Positions 16,844-26,865 of a DNA stretch of 64,000 bases are shown here, one piece after another. Source of the DNA: Hoylesella buccalis ATCC 35310 (lineage in GTDB: Bacteria > Bacteroidota > Bacteroidia > Bacteroidales > Bacteroidaceae). Each line of letters starts with the position of its first letter. The first letter of the stretch is position 1. The stretch is taken from assembly GCF_025151385.1 (NCBI RefSeq), contig NZ_CP102287.1, positions 1,116,001 through 1,180,000 on the forward strand, read 5' to 3'. A model generated the notes under the pieces. The model was not told where the DNA came from and did not search any database. It saw only the letters and a list, made by a program, of their open reading frames with translations. A program made the translations under genes and the position numbers.

Positions 16844-19800
16844 CTATTCCTTATTATACTCATCTACTGTGATTCCTACCGGGCGACGCGCGTATTGCTG
16901 CAACTCGGCCTCTGCTTCAGAATTCTCTTCATCATCAAACTTAATCGGTGTGAATCTCTCCTGCAATGCCTGGAAGATGACAAACAAACCAGGAACGACA
17001 AACAATTGACAGAGCGTACCAATCAACATACCTCCTACAGCGGCCGCACCCAGCGTTTGATTACCATTCTTTCCCACGCCCATGGCAAACATCATGGGCA
17101 ACAAACCGATGACCATAGCCAACGAAGTCATCAAGATAGGGCGCAAACGAGCACCCGATCCGAGAATGGCAGACCATGTGATGGCCATACCCGTGCGTCG
17201 TCTTTCAAGTGCAAACTGCACAATCAGGATGGCATTCTTGGCCAACAAACCTATCAACATAATCAGAGAAATCTGCATATAGATGTCATTGTTGTGGCCA
17301 AACAACTGCGTGAAGAGGAAAGCACCCGCCAATCCAAACGGTATAGAGAGGATAACTGCGAAGGGCAACAGGTAACTTTCGTACTGCGCTGCCAATATCA
17401 AATACACGAATAAGAAGCACAATACAAATATTATGCCAGTGACATTGCTCGACTCACTCTCTGACCTTGACAAGCCAGAGAAGTCGTATCCGTAGCCCTG
17501 TGGCAAGTCTGTCGCGGCAACTTCCTTGATGGCTTGAATGGCTTCACCTGTGGAATAACCGCTATTCAGCGTTACTTGTACGTTGATGCTCGTAAACATG
17601 TTGAACCGATTGATATTAGATGGGCCGAAAACACGCTTCATCGAAATGAAACTTTGCACGGGTGCCATGCCGCCAGGTGTACGGACATAGATGTCATTCA
17701 GTCCTTCCGGACGCTCACGACTGGACACATCGCCCTGAATCATGACACGATACAGCTTGCCGTATGCATTGAAGTTAGAGGCGTACATGCCGCCGTAATA
17801 TCCCTGAAGCGTACTCAAAACGGTGGCAGGAGATATACCTGCCTGCTTACACTTAGCCACATCCACATCAATCAGATACTGAGGATAGTTTGGATTGTAC
17901 GAGGTCATGGCCATTTGTATCTCCGGACGTTTGTTCAATTCGGCCAAATAAGCCTTGGTTACTTGGAAGAATTTATTCAAATCGCCACCTGTTTTGTCCT
18001 GCAACACCAAGGAGACACCGTTACTCAAGGCAAAACCAGGAATCATAGGAGGTGCGAATGCCAAGATTTGAGCATCCTTAATCTGAGCCGTCTGCTTGTA
18101 TATCATGCCTAAAACCGCCATGGCACTTTGTCCCATGTTACGCTCGCTGAAAGGCTTCAACTTGATAATAAAGGTAGCTTGGTCAGACCCTTGCCCGGCA
18201 ATGAAGTTGTATCCTTGCAGCTGTTCGCGGCTCTGAATGGCCGGATTGCTGGCCAACATGGCATCAACCTGGTCGATCACCTGCTGCGTGCGCACCGCAC
18301 TTGTTGCCGGAGGCATAGACACCGTACAGAACAGCGTACCCGTATCTTCATCTGGAACCAATCCTGTTTTGGTTGTTTTCATGGTCAAGAACAGGGCTAT
18401 TGCACCCACCACGATGAAGACACCCGTAAGAATTGGCTTCCTAACCAGCTTTTGCAATCGATTTTTGTATTTACCCAAGACCTTCTCATAACTGGTATTA
18501 AACGACGCATGAAAACGGTCTATCCTACTCATCTTACGCTCGGTTCCATCCTCATTCTTTGGTTTCAGGAAGATGGCACACAATGCTGGCGAGAGCGTTA
18601 AGGCGTTCAGGGCCGATATGATGATTGACACCGCCATGGTCACACCAAACTCTCGGTAGAACGTTCCTGATGTTCCACCGATGAACGACACCGGAACGAA
18701 CACCGCAGCCATCACCAACGTAATGGAAATAATGGCACCCGCAATCTCGTTCATCGCATCAATGCTGGCCGTCAATGCACTTTTATACCCCAAATCCAAC
18801 TTGGCATGCACGGCCTCAACCACCACGATAGCGTCGTCAACCACGATGGCTATCGCCAGCAATAGGGCCGACAGCGTGAGCAAGTTGATGGAGAATCCAA
18901 ACAATTGCAAAAAGAAGAATGTTCCAATCAGTGACACCGGAACGGCAATCATCGGAATCAAAGTAGAACGGATGTCCTGTAAAAAGATGTAAACCACCAA
19001 GAACACCAGCAACAAGGTAATGACCAATGTCTTGAGAACCTCTGCGATAGAAGCGTAAAGGAACTCGGTCACATCATAATTAATCTTGTATTCCATGCCC
19101 GGCGGGAAGTTCTTTGCCTGATTTTCCAATTCAGCTTTCACCGCTTTAGCAATGTCGTTGGCGTTCGAACCCGCAATTTGCTGAACCATACCCATGGACG
19201 ATGGTTGGTTGTTGTTGCGCATGCTCACGGCATAAGTCAATCCCCCAAGTTCTATCTTTGCCACATCTTTCAACTTCAGGGTCTGCCCGGTCTGCGTACT
19301 GTGCAAGATAATGTTGCCAAACTCCTCGGCTGTTTTCAGACGACCTTTATAGCGCATCACATACTCGTAGGCCATGTTGCTCTGTTCACCGAACGAACCA
19401 GGAGCAGCTTCCACGTTTTGTTCGGCCAACGCGCCAGCGATGTCAGATGGCATCAAGCCATACTGTTTCATCACATCAGGCTTCAACCAGATACGCATAG
19501 AGTAGGTCTTCATACCCGGGCTCTGCACGTCACCCACGCCTTGAACACGCTTGATGGCCGGAATGATGTTGATATTGTTGTAGTTGGTTAAAAACCTATC
19601 ATCGTATTTGCCACCTTCTGACGTCAGCGTGTACATCAACACCTGCGAGGTTTGACGCTTGGAAACGGTCACGCCCACGCGGTTCACCTCTGCCGGCAGT
19701 AAGGATTGAGCCTGCGAAACACGGTTTTGCACGTTGACGGCACACATGTCTGGGTTGGTTCCCTGACGGAAATAAATGGTAATTTGCGCCGAACCAGCGT

Positions 19801-20053
19801 TGGTAGCCTGCGAGGTCATGTACTCCATGTTCTCCACTCCGTTGATGCTTTCCTCAAGAGGAGCGAGCACAGAGTTCTTCACCGTTTCAGCATCTGCGCC
19901 GATGTAACTGGTCCATACCGAAATGGTAGGTGGCGCTATATCCGGATATTGCTCGATGGGAAGCGTGGACAGTCCGATGAATCCCAAGATCACGATGACC
20001 ACGGAGATCACCGTTGACAATACCGGTCGCTTGATAAATTTTGTAAATGTCAT
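16844..20053 (-). CDS. RND multidrug efflux transporter, HAE1/AcrB family
   Basis: Proton-driven inner-membrane pump. 1069 residues with 12 TM helices in the usual 1+5+1+5 layout. The N-terminal helix carries FIKRPVLSTVISVVIVILG. The proton relay region reads LALAIAIVVDDAIVVVEAV-like (ALLLAIAIVVDDAIVVVEA, two Asp in TM4). Two large porter/docking loops follow, and the TM10-11 region contains LAKNAILIVQFA. Length and motifs are complete. The substrate range cannot be read from sequence. It lies between the adaptor (77-bp gap) and the outer-membrane channel. Confidence 0.96.
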   Translation of the reverse strand: MTFTKFIKRPVLSTVISVVIVILGFIGLSTLPIEQYPDIAPPTISVWTSYIGADAETVKNSVLAPLEESINGVENMEYMTSQATNAGSAQITIYFRQGTNPDMCAVNVQNRVSQAQSLLPAEVNRVGVTVSKRQTSQVLMYTLTSEGGKYDDRFLTNYNNINIIPAIKRVQGVGDVQSPGMKTYSMRIWLKPDVMKQYGLMPSDIAGALAEQNVEAAPGSFGEQSNMAYEYVMRYKGRLKTAEEFGNIILHSTQTGQTLKLKDVAKIELGGLTYAVSMRNNNQPSSMGMVQQIAGSNANDIAKAVKAELENQAKNFPPGMEYKINYDVTEFLYASIAEVLKTLVITLLLVFLVVYIFLQDIRSTLIPMIAVPVSLIGTFFFLQLFGFSINLLTLSALLLAIAIVVDDAIVVVEAVHAKLDLGYKSALTASIDAMNEIAGAIISITLVMAAVFVPVSFIGGTSGTFYREFGVTMAVSIIISALNALTLSPALCAIFLKPKNEDGTERKMSRIDRFHASFNTSYEKVLGKYKNRLQKLVRKPILTGVFIVVGAIALFLTMKTTKTGLVPDEDTGTLFCTVSMPPATSAVRTQQVIDQVDAMLASNPAIQSREQLQGYNFIAGQGSDQATFIIKLKPFSERNMGQSAMAVLGMIYKQTAQIKDAQILAFAPPMIPGFALSNGVSLVLQDKTGGDLNKFFQVTKAYLAELNKRPEIQMAMTSYNPNYPQYLIDVDVAKCKQAGISPATVLSTLQGYYGGMYASNFNAYGKLYRVMIQGDVSSRERPEGLNDIYVRTPGGMAPVQSFISMKRVFGPSNINRFNMFTSINVQVTLNSGYSTGEAIQAIKEVAATDLPQGYGYDFSGLSRSESESSNVTGIIFVLCFLFVYLILAAQYESYLLPFAVILSIPFGLAGAFLFTQLFGHNNDIYMQISLIMLIGLLAKNAILIVQFALERRRTGMAITWSAILGSGARLRPILMTSLAMVIGLLPMMFAMGVGKNGNQTLGAAAVGGMLIGTLCQLFVVPGLFVIFQALQERFTPIKFDDEENSEAEAELQQYARRPVGITVDEYNKE

Positions 20054-20130
20054 AATTCGTTGTTGTTTTCTCGCTTACTTTTCAGCATTCATGATAGGCC
20101 GGTTCTCACCCCAACCCATCAAATTCGCCT

Positions 20131-21348
20131 TTATTTAAAAGCCTCTTTCATCTTTCCGTAGTCACCCTGAATCTCGCCAAGTTTCTCTGCATCAGCTATT
20201 TTCTTGGCGTACTGTGCCTGCGTGATGGGCTTGATTTCCATGCCATCGCTCAACTTTGTGATGCCATTGGTAACAATGCGGTCGCCCACTTTCAGTCCCT
20301 CTGTCACGATATAGTTTTGTCCGTCGTTTTGCGGAGCCACCTTAATTTCCGTGTACTTGGCTTTGTTGTCCTTGCCAACCGTATAAACAAAAATCTTATC
20401 CTGCACCTCAGTTGCATACGACTGCGGAATAACGATGGCGTGGTTGCTTACCCGTGGTACGACGATAGAGCCAGATCCGCCACTCTTCAACAACCGATCT
20501 GGATTTTTGAAGTGTGCGATCAGCGTCAAGGTACCCGTGGTTTGGTCTATCACACCACTCATCTTCACCACCTTACCAGGCTGGTTGTAGATGGTGCCAT
20601 CGGCCATCTGCAATTTTACCGCTGGCATCGACGCGATGACAGCCGACATGTTGCCCGATGTCTTGGTCATTTCCAGCACATCTTTTTCAGTCATGGAGAA
20701 GTAAACCTCCATGGTGCTGTTGTTGGAAACGGTGGTCAACGGCGTGGGACTTGAAGCGCTGACCAAGGCCCCCACCTTGAAAGGAAGGCTGCCAACGACA
20801 CCTGCCGCCGGACTCTTCACATAGCAGAAACTCAGCATCTCCTTCGCCGAAGCCAGTGCAGCTTGTGCCTGAGCCACCGCTGCCTGTGCCGTTGCGTAAG
20901 TATTTTGAGCTGATTGTAATTCGTATTGGCCAATGACATTGCTCTTGAACAACTGCTCACTGTTCTCGTAGGTCAACTTAGCGGTGTTGAGTTGCGACTT
21001 GGCTGAGTTCACGGCAGCCTGCGCTTGGCGAACCGATGCCTGATAAGTACTGTTGTCTATCACGAACAACACCTGGCCCTTGCCTACTGTTTGGCCCTCT
21101 TTCACGTTCAGTTTTGTAATGAATCCCGACACCTTCGGCCGAATCTCAACATCTTGAATACCCTTGATCACGGCTGGATAAGTGGTCTGGGTTGTAGAAC
21201 CCGTCGACTCGATTTGCGTGACAGGATATTCGTTGTCACCGAATTTCATGTTGGGTCTACCGCCACACGAAACCAAGAGTGCAGCCATGGCTGCAAACAA
21301 AAACATACTTTTTTGTCTCATACCTTTATATAATCTATTATTTTTCAT
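20131..21348 (-). CDS. RND efflux periplasmic adaptor lipoprotein (AcrA/MexA family)
   Basis: Membrane-fusion protein linking pump and outer-membrane channel. 405 residues, lipobox VSCGG (Cys ~28), lipoyl-like half-motifs (GFITKLNVKEGQTVGKGQVLFVID; SPAAGVVGSLPFKVGALV), an alpha-hairpin (QAAVNSAKSQLNTAKLTYEN) and beta-barrel/membrane-proximal domains (VVPRVSNHAIVIPQSYA). In-frame Met at residues 10 and 15 are alternative starts. It is the promoter-proximal gene of the operon; no TetR/MarR repressor is adjacent. Confidence 0.94.
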   Translation of the reverse strand: MKNNRLYKGMRQKSMFLFAAMAALLVSCGGRPNMKFGDNEYPVTQIESTGSTTQTTYPAVIKGIQDVEIRPKVSGFITKLNVKEGQTVGKGQVLFVIDNSTYQASVRQAQAAVNSAKSQLNTAKLTYENSEQLFKSNVIGQYELQSAQNTYATAQAAVAQAQAALASAKEMLSFCYVKSPAAGVVGSLPFKVGALVSASSPTPLTTVSNNSTMEVYFSMTEKDVLEMTKTSGNMSAVIASMPAVKLQMADGTIYNQPGKVVKMSGVIDQTTGTLTLIAHFKNPDRLLKSGGSGSIVVPRVSNHAIVIPQSYATEVQDKIFVYTVGKDNKAKYTEIKVAPQNDGQNYIVTEGLKVGDRIVTNGITKLSDGMEIKPITQAQYAKKIADAEKLGEIQGDYGKMKEAFK

Positions 21349-21416
21349 TCTTTCTCAAAAAACATACAATAAGAATTCATTTGAAAATTATTGTAAGCCT
21401 ATAAGTTTTTGTCATG

Positions 21417-21424
21417 CAAATTTA
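21417..21424 (-). promoter_or_regulatory. -7 box of the efflux operon
   Basis: Minus strand TAAATTTG, a perfect TAnnTTTG, giving a start near 21410 and a leader of ~62 nt before the adaptor gene. Confidence 0.55.
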
Positions 21425-21599
21425 CATGATTTTTTCTCACTATGGCATCAATACCACTTACATTTAACATATATTATCTGCAAATAACGAAAATAGAGGA
21501 TTTACATCAAGTGAGAACAAACATTCTACCTGTGATCCAAAATTCAAAAACACGCACATCAAACGGATAGGAGAAAGATGAAAGTAAGCGTTAATATCG

Positions 21600-21955
21600 A
21601 TACCATCTTACCCCAACCAAGATGTCAAAAACGGGTTGCCTGGGATGTTGAAAAATCTTGCAAACCCGCTCAAATACTCGCGTATTTGCAAGCAACTGCC
21701 TCGGTGGTCGAAAATACGCGAATTTTGTATGTGCCTCACCCACAGCAACTTCCTGCTTAATTCCCTATGAACGTCACCTCAAAAGCAATCATATTGCACG
21801 GCAAGAGCATTGAGTTTGACCTGCAACGAGTATGCTTTTCAGGGTCAAAAAGCATGCTATAGAAGACCAAAGTCAATGCTTTTGGCCAAACAAGGGCATC
21901 AGAAAGTGATTTTTGAAGCTAAAATTAGCTGGATTTTTTCTAGAATGCAAGTTTT
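21600..21955 (-). repeat. intergenic 22-bp phased array and hairpin, family copy C (inverted order)
   Basis: Six contiguous 22-bp units at 21774-21905 (units start at 21774, 21796, 21818, 21840, 21862, 21884), with cores CAAAAGCAA, CAAGAGCAT, CAACGAGTAT, CAAAAAGCATG, CAAAGTCAATG and CAAGGGCAT. Left of the array is a perfect 10-bp inverted repeat TCGCGTATTT (21678-21687) / AAATACGCGA (21712-21721). To the right is TTTTTTCTAGAA (about 21936-21947). Module order is reversed relative to copies A, B, D and E. The 21425-21997 stretch has no gene. Confidence 0.75.
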
Positions 21956-21997
21956 GAAATGACCAAAAATATTGACAAAACCGCAGTTCTTTCACTC

Positions 21998-23434
21998 CTA
22001 TTTTTGAGGTACGTCCAACCCCATTTTTTTGGCTTTTTCAATCAAAAGAGCCATCAACGGTTCGCGTTCGTTCGGCACCTTGTTATCAAGCACCGCATCT
22101 TTCAAGGTCTGCTTCAGTGTCCCCACCTCGCGCGATGGCTGCAAGTGGAACATCTCCATAATCTCGTTTCCGTCGATGCAAGGCTGCAACAGCCGCTTAT
22201 AGTCGCGTTCTTTCAGGTCATCCAGCTTCTCGCGTACCATGCGAAAGTTGTCCAAGAACCGTTGTTTGCGCTGTGCGTTCTTACTGGTAATATCGGCTTC
22301 GCACAGCGTCATGAGGCCGTCGATGTCGTCACCGGCATCGTTCATCAAACGACGAACGGCACTATCGGTCACCTCTTCATCGGCAATGGCGATGGGACGC
22401 ATGTGCATATCAACCATCTTTTGCACATACTTCATCTTGCTGTCCATGGGGAATTTGAGCCGTCTGAAGATGCCTGGAATCATCTTGGATCCAATGTAAT
22501 TATGGTTATGGAACGTCCATCCGGCCTGTACGTCCCACCTTTTGCTGCGTGGTTTCCCGATGTCATGGAACAAAGCGGCCCACCGAAGCCACAAGTTGTC
22601 GGTATGTTGGCAAATGTTATCAACCACCTCCAAGGTATGATAGAAATTGTTTTTATGCGCTCGGCCGTTCCTTGTTTCCACGATGTCCATGAGGGTGAAC
22701 TCAGGCAAGATAAGTTCGAGCAATCCACAGCGATGCAGTTCTACGAATCCCCGACTGGGGTGGTCGGTCATCATGATTTTGTTCAGCTCGTCGGCGATAC
22801 GTTCGCCACTCACAATCTTGATGCGTTCTCTGTTGCGCTGCAATGCCTCAAAGGTTTCGTCCTCGATGAAAAATTTCAATTGTGTGGCGAAACGCACGCA
22901 GCGCATCATGCGCAATGGATCGTCAGAGAAAGTGATATCGGGGTCGAGCGGCGTGCGAATGATGCCATCTTCCAAGTCTAAAAGACCGTCAAAGGGATCA
23001 ACCAGTTCGCCAAACCGCGCCTCGTTGAGGCAGACAGCCATGGCGTTGATGGTGAAATCACGTCGGTTTTGGTCGTCCTCCAAGGTGCCATCCTCCACCA
23101 CGGGCTTGCGTGAATCGTGGCTGTAGCTCTCTTTTCGGGCACCCACGAACTCCACCTCCACCCCCCGATACTTCACTTGCGCCGTTCCAAAATTGCGAAA
23201 TACCGACAGATGGGCTTGTTTGCCCAGCCGCTGCTTCAAGGCCTCGGCTACTTTGATGCCGCTGCCCACCACCACCACGTCGATGTCGTTGGACGGTCGT
23301 TCGAGAAAAAGGTCGCGAACATAGCCACCCACTACATAGCATTCCAGCTGCAAGTCATCGGCCACAGCGGATAGGTGATGAAAGATAGGTTGATCAAGGA
23401 GATGAGCCAAGTCGGCATTGGAGAGATTACGCAT
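21998..23434 (-). CDS. CCA-adding/poly(A) polymerase-family tRNA nucleotidyltransferase with HD domain
   Basis: Class II nucleotidyltransferase that adds or repairs the CCA end of tRNAs. The catalytic head has GGYVRDLF and NDIDVVVVG with the two metal-binding Asp (DxD), plus RRDFTINAMAV and the arginine finger region DPDITFSDDPLRMMRCVRFA. A C-terminal HD phosphohydrolase domain follows (RWAALFHDIGKP; FHNHNYIG). The frame opens at 23467, but a perfect -7 box overlaps that codon (23465-23472). The ATG at 23434 (MRNLSNADLAHLL) is therefore the start, giving 478 residues. CCA-adding is favoured over polyadenylation because no other candidate is visible here, which is not decisive. Confidence 0.88.
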   Translation of the reverse strand: MRNLSNADLAHLLDQPIFHHLSAVADDLQLECYVVGGYVRDLFLERPSNDIDVVVVGSGIKVAEALKQRLGKQAHLSVFRNFGTAQVKYRGVEVEFVGARKESYSHDSRKPVVEDGTLEDDQNRRDFTINAMAVCLNEARFGELVDPFDGLLDLEDGIIRTPLDPDITFSDDPLRMMRCVRFATQLKFFIEDETFEALQRNRERIKIVSGERIADELNKIMMTDHPSRGFVELHRCGLLELILPEFTLMDIVETRNGRAHKNNFYHTLEVVDNICQHTDNLWLRWAALFHDIGKPRSKRWDVQAGWTFHNHNYIGSKMIPGIFRRLKFPMDSKMKYVQKMVDMHMRPIAIADEEVTDSAVRRLMNDAGDDIDGLMTLCEADITSKNAQRKQRFLDNFRMVREKLDDLKERDYKRLLQPCIDGNEIMEMFHLQPSREVGTLKQTLKDAVLDNKVPNEREPLMALLIEKAKKMGLDVPQK

Positions 23435-23464
23435 GTTGAAACTATAAAACTTCTTAAGTGGCTG

Positions 23465-23472
23465 CAAAGTTA
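23465..23472 (-). promoter_or_regulatory. -7 box of the tRNA nucleotidyltransferase gene
   Basis: Minus strand TAACTTTG, followed by CAGCC as at the infC promoter. Transcription would start near 23458, 24 nt before the ATG at 23434. The box decides the start codon. Confidence 0.65.
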
Positions 23473-23516
23473 CTAAAAATTAGCCATGTTTTGGATGCTA
23501 TGAAAAAGAAAAATCG

Positions 23517-23524
23517 TATTTTTG
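23517..23524 (+). promoter_or_regulatory. -7 box immediately before the 23529 lipoprotein gene
   Basis: TATTTTTG (perfect TAnnTTTG) ends only four bases before the ATG at 23529. The transcript would have almost no 5' leader. Confidence 0.45.
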
Positions 23525-23528
23525 CGAC

Positions 23529-23939
23529 ATGAAGAAATATATGTGGTTGATTCTGTGTACGCTTCTCATCTGTTCGTGCACACCATCTGAAGACGAAAAA
23601 GCAGCAAGATTGCTCTCCCAGATTAAGACCTTATATAAGGACGGTTGCTATAACGAAGCACTCGACTCCATCATGGCACTGCGCATGCGGTTTCCCAAAG
23701 CCATAGAGAGCCGCAAGGAAGCCTTGCGCATTTGGCAAAACGCTTCCTTGAAGCAGGCGCAGGCCGACATTGCCCAGACTGACTCGGCACTACAAACTGT
23801 CTTGAGAAGCATCCCCATGGAATCGAATCTGTACAAAGCCAACATGATGAGGGTGGAACGCGACTCGCTGAAAGCGCGCTACGAGGCCATGTGTGGCGTG
23901 GTGCGAATGATTAGAATGCGGCAGAAACAGGGGCTGTAG
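23529..23939 (+). CDS. small lipoprotein with helical repeat region
   Basis: 136 residues, signal peptide with lipobox ICSCTP (Cys 17), then an all-helical body. ARLLSQIKTLYKDGCYNEALDSIMALRMRFP looks like a single TPR-like helix pair; a coiled-coil-rich tail contains LKQAQADIAQTDSALQTVL. I recognise no characterised family. It is divergently oriented from the tRNA nucleotidyltransferase gene and stands alone before the DUF1599 gene. A role as an envelope accessory protein is a guess from its lipoprotein signal only. Confidence 0.72.
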   Translation: MKKYMWLILCTLLICSCTPSEDEKAARLLSQIKTLYKDGCYNEALDSIMALRMRFPKAIESRKEALRIWQNASLKQAQADIAQTDSALQTVLRSIPMESNLYKANMMRVERDSLKARYEAMCGVVRMIRMRQKQGL

Positions 23940-24129
23940 CACAGGTTTCAAATACATCATGCAGCCTGAAGGGTTGCGCAGAAGACAGAGAATGAAGAAC
24001 GACTGGCGAGAGATAACCCCGCAAAGCGATTCTTCATTTTTTTCGTTGTTAACCTATCAACCTATTCAGCGCAGATCTGTCGGCGAAAAATCGACATCCA
24101 CTTCCTTTGGATATTTCATGAAAATTGAC

Positions 24130-24137
24130 TAATTTTG
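24130..24137 (+). promoter_or_regulatory. -7 box of the DUF1599 operon
   Basis: TAATTTTG, perfect TAnnTTTG, 12 bp before the ATG at 24150. It overlaps the TTG (24135) that would extend the ORF, which rules that start out. The leader would be only ~6 nt. Confidence 0.5.
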
Positions 24138-24149
24138 CAAACAATAAAT

Positions 24150-24692
24150 ATGAACAATACGAAGACAGAAGAACAGTTCAAGAAGGTGCTGACCGAATGT
24201 CGCACGCTCTTTGAGAAGAAACTTCACGATTACAGTGCGTCGTGGCGCATTTTGCGTCCGTCGTCATTGACAGACCAGCTGTTCATCAAAGCCAAGCGCA
24301 TACGCTCGTTGGAAATCAAGAAAGAAGCCATGATAGACGAAGGCATCCGCCCGGAATTCATGGCCTTGATTAACTATGGCATCGTGGGATTGATTCAACT
24401 AGAGAAGGGGTTCGTTGACGAAATAGACATCAACACCGAGCAGGCCATGGCGCTGTACGACCGACATGCGAACGAAGCACTCACACTGATGGTGAAAAAA
24501 AACCACGACTACGATGAGGCTTGGCGCTCGATGCGCGTGAGCAGCTACACTGACTTTATCTTGACAAAGATACAAAGAATCAAAGAACTGGAAGACATCC
24601 ATGGACAGGCACTCGTTTCTGAGGGTATCGACTCCAATTTGATGGACATCATCAACTACGCTGTCTTCGGTGTTATCAGGCTCAGTGAATAA
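24150..24692 (+). CDS. DUF1599 protein with internal duplication
   Basis: 180 residues from ATG 24150 (MNNTKTEEQFKK). Two homologous halves are visible: KLHDYSASWRILRPSSLTDQ (~28-47) and KNHDYDEAWRSMRVSSYTDF (~118-137). Each is followed by a helix with conserved K-x-x-R-I-R/K-x-L-E and INYG/INYA. The repeated HDY...W...R pattern is typical of DUF1599 and resembles nucleotide-pyrophosphohydrolase-like helical folds, but no activity is proven. The 3' end overlaps the following BT_3928-like gene by ~20 bp, so the two are coupled. Confidence 0.82.
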   Translation: MNNTKTEEQFKKVLTECRTLFEKKLHDYSASWRILRPSSLTDQLFIKAKRIRSLEIKKEAMIDEGIRPEFMALINYGIVGLIQLEKGFVDEIDINTEQAMALYDRHANEALTLMVKKNHDYDEAWRSMRVSSYTDFILTKIQRIKELEDIHGQALVSEGIDSNLMDIINYAVFGVIRLSE

Positions 24693-26013
24693 ACTCAAGA
24701 CGATATCGACCAACGTTTGCCGCCTGCTCCTGGGGGTGACATTCATCCTTTCGGGATATGTCAAGGCAATTGACCCGCTGGGGACACAATACAAGATAGA
24801 AGACTATCTGGAAGCATTGGCATGGCAAGGCATGGTTCCCGACTGGATGACGTTGGGAGCTTCGGTGTTTTTGTCGGCTTTGGAATTCTGCTTGGGCGTG
24901 TTCATCCTGCTGGCTATCAGGCGGCGAGTGGTGTCGAAAATCACGCTGGTTTTCATGGCAATCATGACAGTCGTGACGCTGTGGTTGGCCATCGCCAATC
25001 CCATCAGCGACTGTGGGTGCTTTGGTGATGCTATCAAACTGAGCAATACGGAGACATTATTGAAGAACATTGTGCTGCTGGGTTGTGCCATCGTCATGGC
25101 CATTTGGCCGACACGCATGTGGCGCTTCATATCAAGGCCCAACCAATGGATCGTGTTCAACTATACCATCTTCTTCATCATCGTGTCCAGTCTGTATTGT
25201 CTGTACAAACTGCCGCTGTTCGATTTCAGGCCTTATCATGTGGGAGCTAACATTCAACAGGGCATGGTGATTCCCGAAGGAGCGGAGCAACCCAAGTTTG
25301 AAACAACGTTCTTGCTGAAAAAAAATGGTGTGACGAAGGAGTTCACACTGGACAATTACCCAGACTCTACTTGGACTTTCGTGGACAGTAAGACCGTTCA
25401 GACGGCGCAAGGGTACGTACCTCCCATACACGACTTCAGCATACAAACCCAGCAGGGAGATGACCTAACCCAGGAAGTGTTGAACGATACGAGTTACACC
25501 TTCTTGCTCATCTCGCCTCATCTGGAATATGCAGACGACTCAAACTTTGGCGATATTGACCGGATTTACGAGTATGCACAGACGTACAATTATCCATTTT
25601 ATTGCCTCACGTCAAGCACCGAGCCGCACATCAAGCGTTGGCAGGATCTAACGGGCGCCGAATATCCGTTCTACATGACTGACGAAACCACGCTGAAGAC
25701 CATCATCAGGAGTAACCCTGGGCTGCTTTTACTGAAAAAAGGAACCATTATCAGGAAATGGAGTCACAACGACTTGCCGAAAGAAGTCGACATGCAACGG
25801 CCGCTGAACGAAGAGGTAATTGGGCAAATGCCGGCCAACAGCGTGCCAACCAGGATTACTGAAATCTTCTTGTGGTTCATTCTGCCGTTGATGTTGCTAA
25901 CCATTGCCGACCGTCTTTGGGCCTGGAGCCAGTGGTTGAAGTTCAAGAAAAAGAAAGAAGAACGCTATCAAAAGAAAGAAAAAGATAATAAATCAACTCT
26001 TAAAAAAGAATAG
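24670..26013 (+). CDS. BT_3928-like membrane protein: DoxX/MauE-type membrane domain plus thioredoxin-like domain
   Basis: About 447 residues. The N-terminal ~130 residues form four TM helices of the DoxX/MauE type ([20 protein letters not shown]; a CGCFGD motif at ~116-121 after helix 3). A further TM helix follows (~155-180), then a soluble domain with a thioredoxin-like pattern ([50 protein letters not shown]) and a C-terminal TM helix. It probably works in redox or membrane-protein maturation, by analogy with MauE; the exact function is unknown. The start is a GTG at 24670 or more likely 24685 ([10 protein letters not shown]), both inside the DUF1599 gene. tpiA follows after 4 bp. Confidence 0.78.
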   Translation: MLSGSVNKLKTISTNVCRLLLGVTFILSGYVKAIDPLGTQYKIEDYLEALAWQGMVPDWMTLGASVFLSALEFCLGVFILLAIRRRVVSKITLVFMAIMTVVTLWLAIANPISDCGCFGDAIKLSNTETLLKNIVLLGCAIVMAIWPTRMWRFISRPNQWIVFNYTIFFIIVSSLYCLYKLPLFDFRPYHVGANIQQGMVIPEGAEQPKFETTFLLKKNGVTKEFTLDNYPDSTWTFVDSKTVQTAQGYVPPIHDFSIQTQQGDDLTQEVLNDTSYTFLLISPHLEYADDSNFGDIDRIYEYAQTYNYPFYCLTSSTEPHIKRWQDLTGAEYPFYMTDETTLKTIIRSNPGLLLLKKGTIIRKWSHNDLPKEVDMQRPLNEEVIGQMPANSVPTRITEIFLWFILPLMLLTIADRLWAWSQWLKFKKKKEERYQKKEKDNKSTLKKE

Positions 26014-26017
26014 TAAA

Positions 26018-26779
26018 ATGAGAAAAAAAATCGTAGCAGGCAACTGGAAGATGAATCTGAACCTGCAAGAAGGTGTTGCTTTAGCAAAAGAAATCAATGA
26101 AGCATTAGTAGCAGAAAAGCCCAACTGCGGCGTTATCATCTGCACACCGTTCATTCACTTGGCATGTGTTGCAGACGTATTGGATAAAAACTTAGTGGGT
26201 TTGGGTGCTGAGAACTGTGCCGATAAGGAAAAAGGAGCCTACACAGGTGAGGTTTCTGCAGAGATGGTAAAGAGCACCGGAGCACAATATGTCATTCTTG
26301 GACACTCTGAAAGACGTCAATATTACAAGGAAACTCCAGAAATCTTGAAGGAGAAAGTGCAATTGGCATTGAAGAATGGTCTGAAGGTAATCTTCTGTAT
26401 TGGCGAGACTTTGGAGGAACGCGAGGCCAACAAGCAGAACGAAGTGGTGAAGGCAGAACTCGAAGGTTCTGTATTTAACCTTTCTGAAGAGGATTTCAAG
26501 AACATCATTATCGCCTATGAACCCATCTGGGCCATTGGTACTGGAAAGACTGCTACAGCCGATCAGGCAGAAGAGATTCATGCCTATATTCGTTCAATCG
26601 TTGCTGAGAAGTATGGTAACGAGGTGGCTCAGGACACTACTATCTTGTATGGAGGCAGCTGCAAAGCTAGCAATGCACCTGAATTGTTCGCTAAAGAAAA
26701 CATCGATGGCGGTCTGATTGGTGGCGCATCACTCAAATGCGCCGACTTCAAGGGCATCATTGACGCTTGGAAGAAATAA
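26018..26779 (+). CDS. tpiA: triose-phosphate isomerase
   Basis: Glycolytic enzyme interconverting glyceraldehyde 3-phosphate and dihydroxyacetone phosphate. 253 residues, TIM barrel with all catalytic elements: GNWKMN (Asn and Lys at ~8-13), LGHSERR (catalytic His ~98), [13 protein letters not shown] (catalytic Glu ~170 and flexible loop 6), and the phosphate loops [10 protein letters not shown] and [10 protein letters not shown]. The start is preceded by a short 4-bp gap from the upstream gene, so it is part of that transcript. Confidence 0.98.
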   Translation: MRKKIVAGNWKMNLNLQEGVALAKEINEALVAEKPNCGVIICTPFIHLACVADVLDKNLVGLGAENCADKEKGAYTGEVSAEMVKSTGAQYVILGHSERRQYYKETPEILKEKVQLALKNGLKVIFCIGETLEEREANKQNEVVKAELEGSVFNLSEEDFKNIIIAYEPIWAIGTGKTATADQAEEIHAYIRSIVAEKYGNEVAQDTTILYGGSCKASNAPELFAKENIDGGLIGGASLKCADFKGIIDAWKK

Positions 26780-26865
26780 GACTCCACACATGTTGAGTGA
26801 GGCAAGGCCCATCCAATAGTGAGCCTTTGTCTCACTTGATATTTTTGAATTAACAATCAAGAAAA

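Noticed and set aside
21959..22981. 340-codon open frame antisense to the tRNA nucleotidyltransferase gene
   Set aside because: Fully opposite a gene with intact catalytic motifs; no promoter, no recognisable domain.
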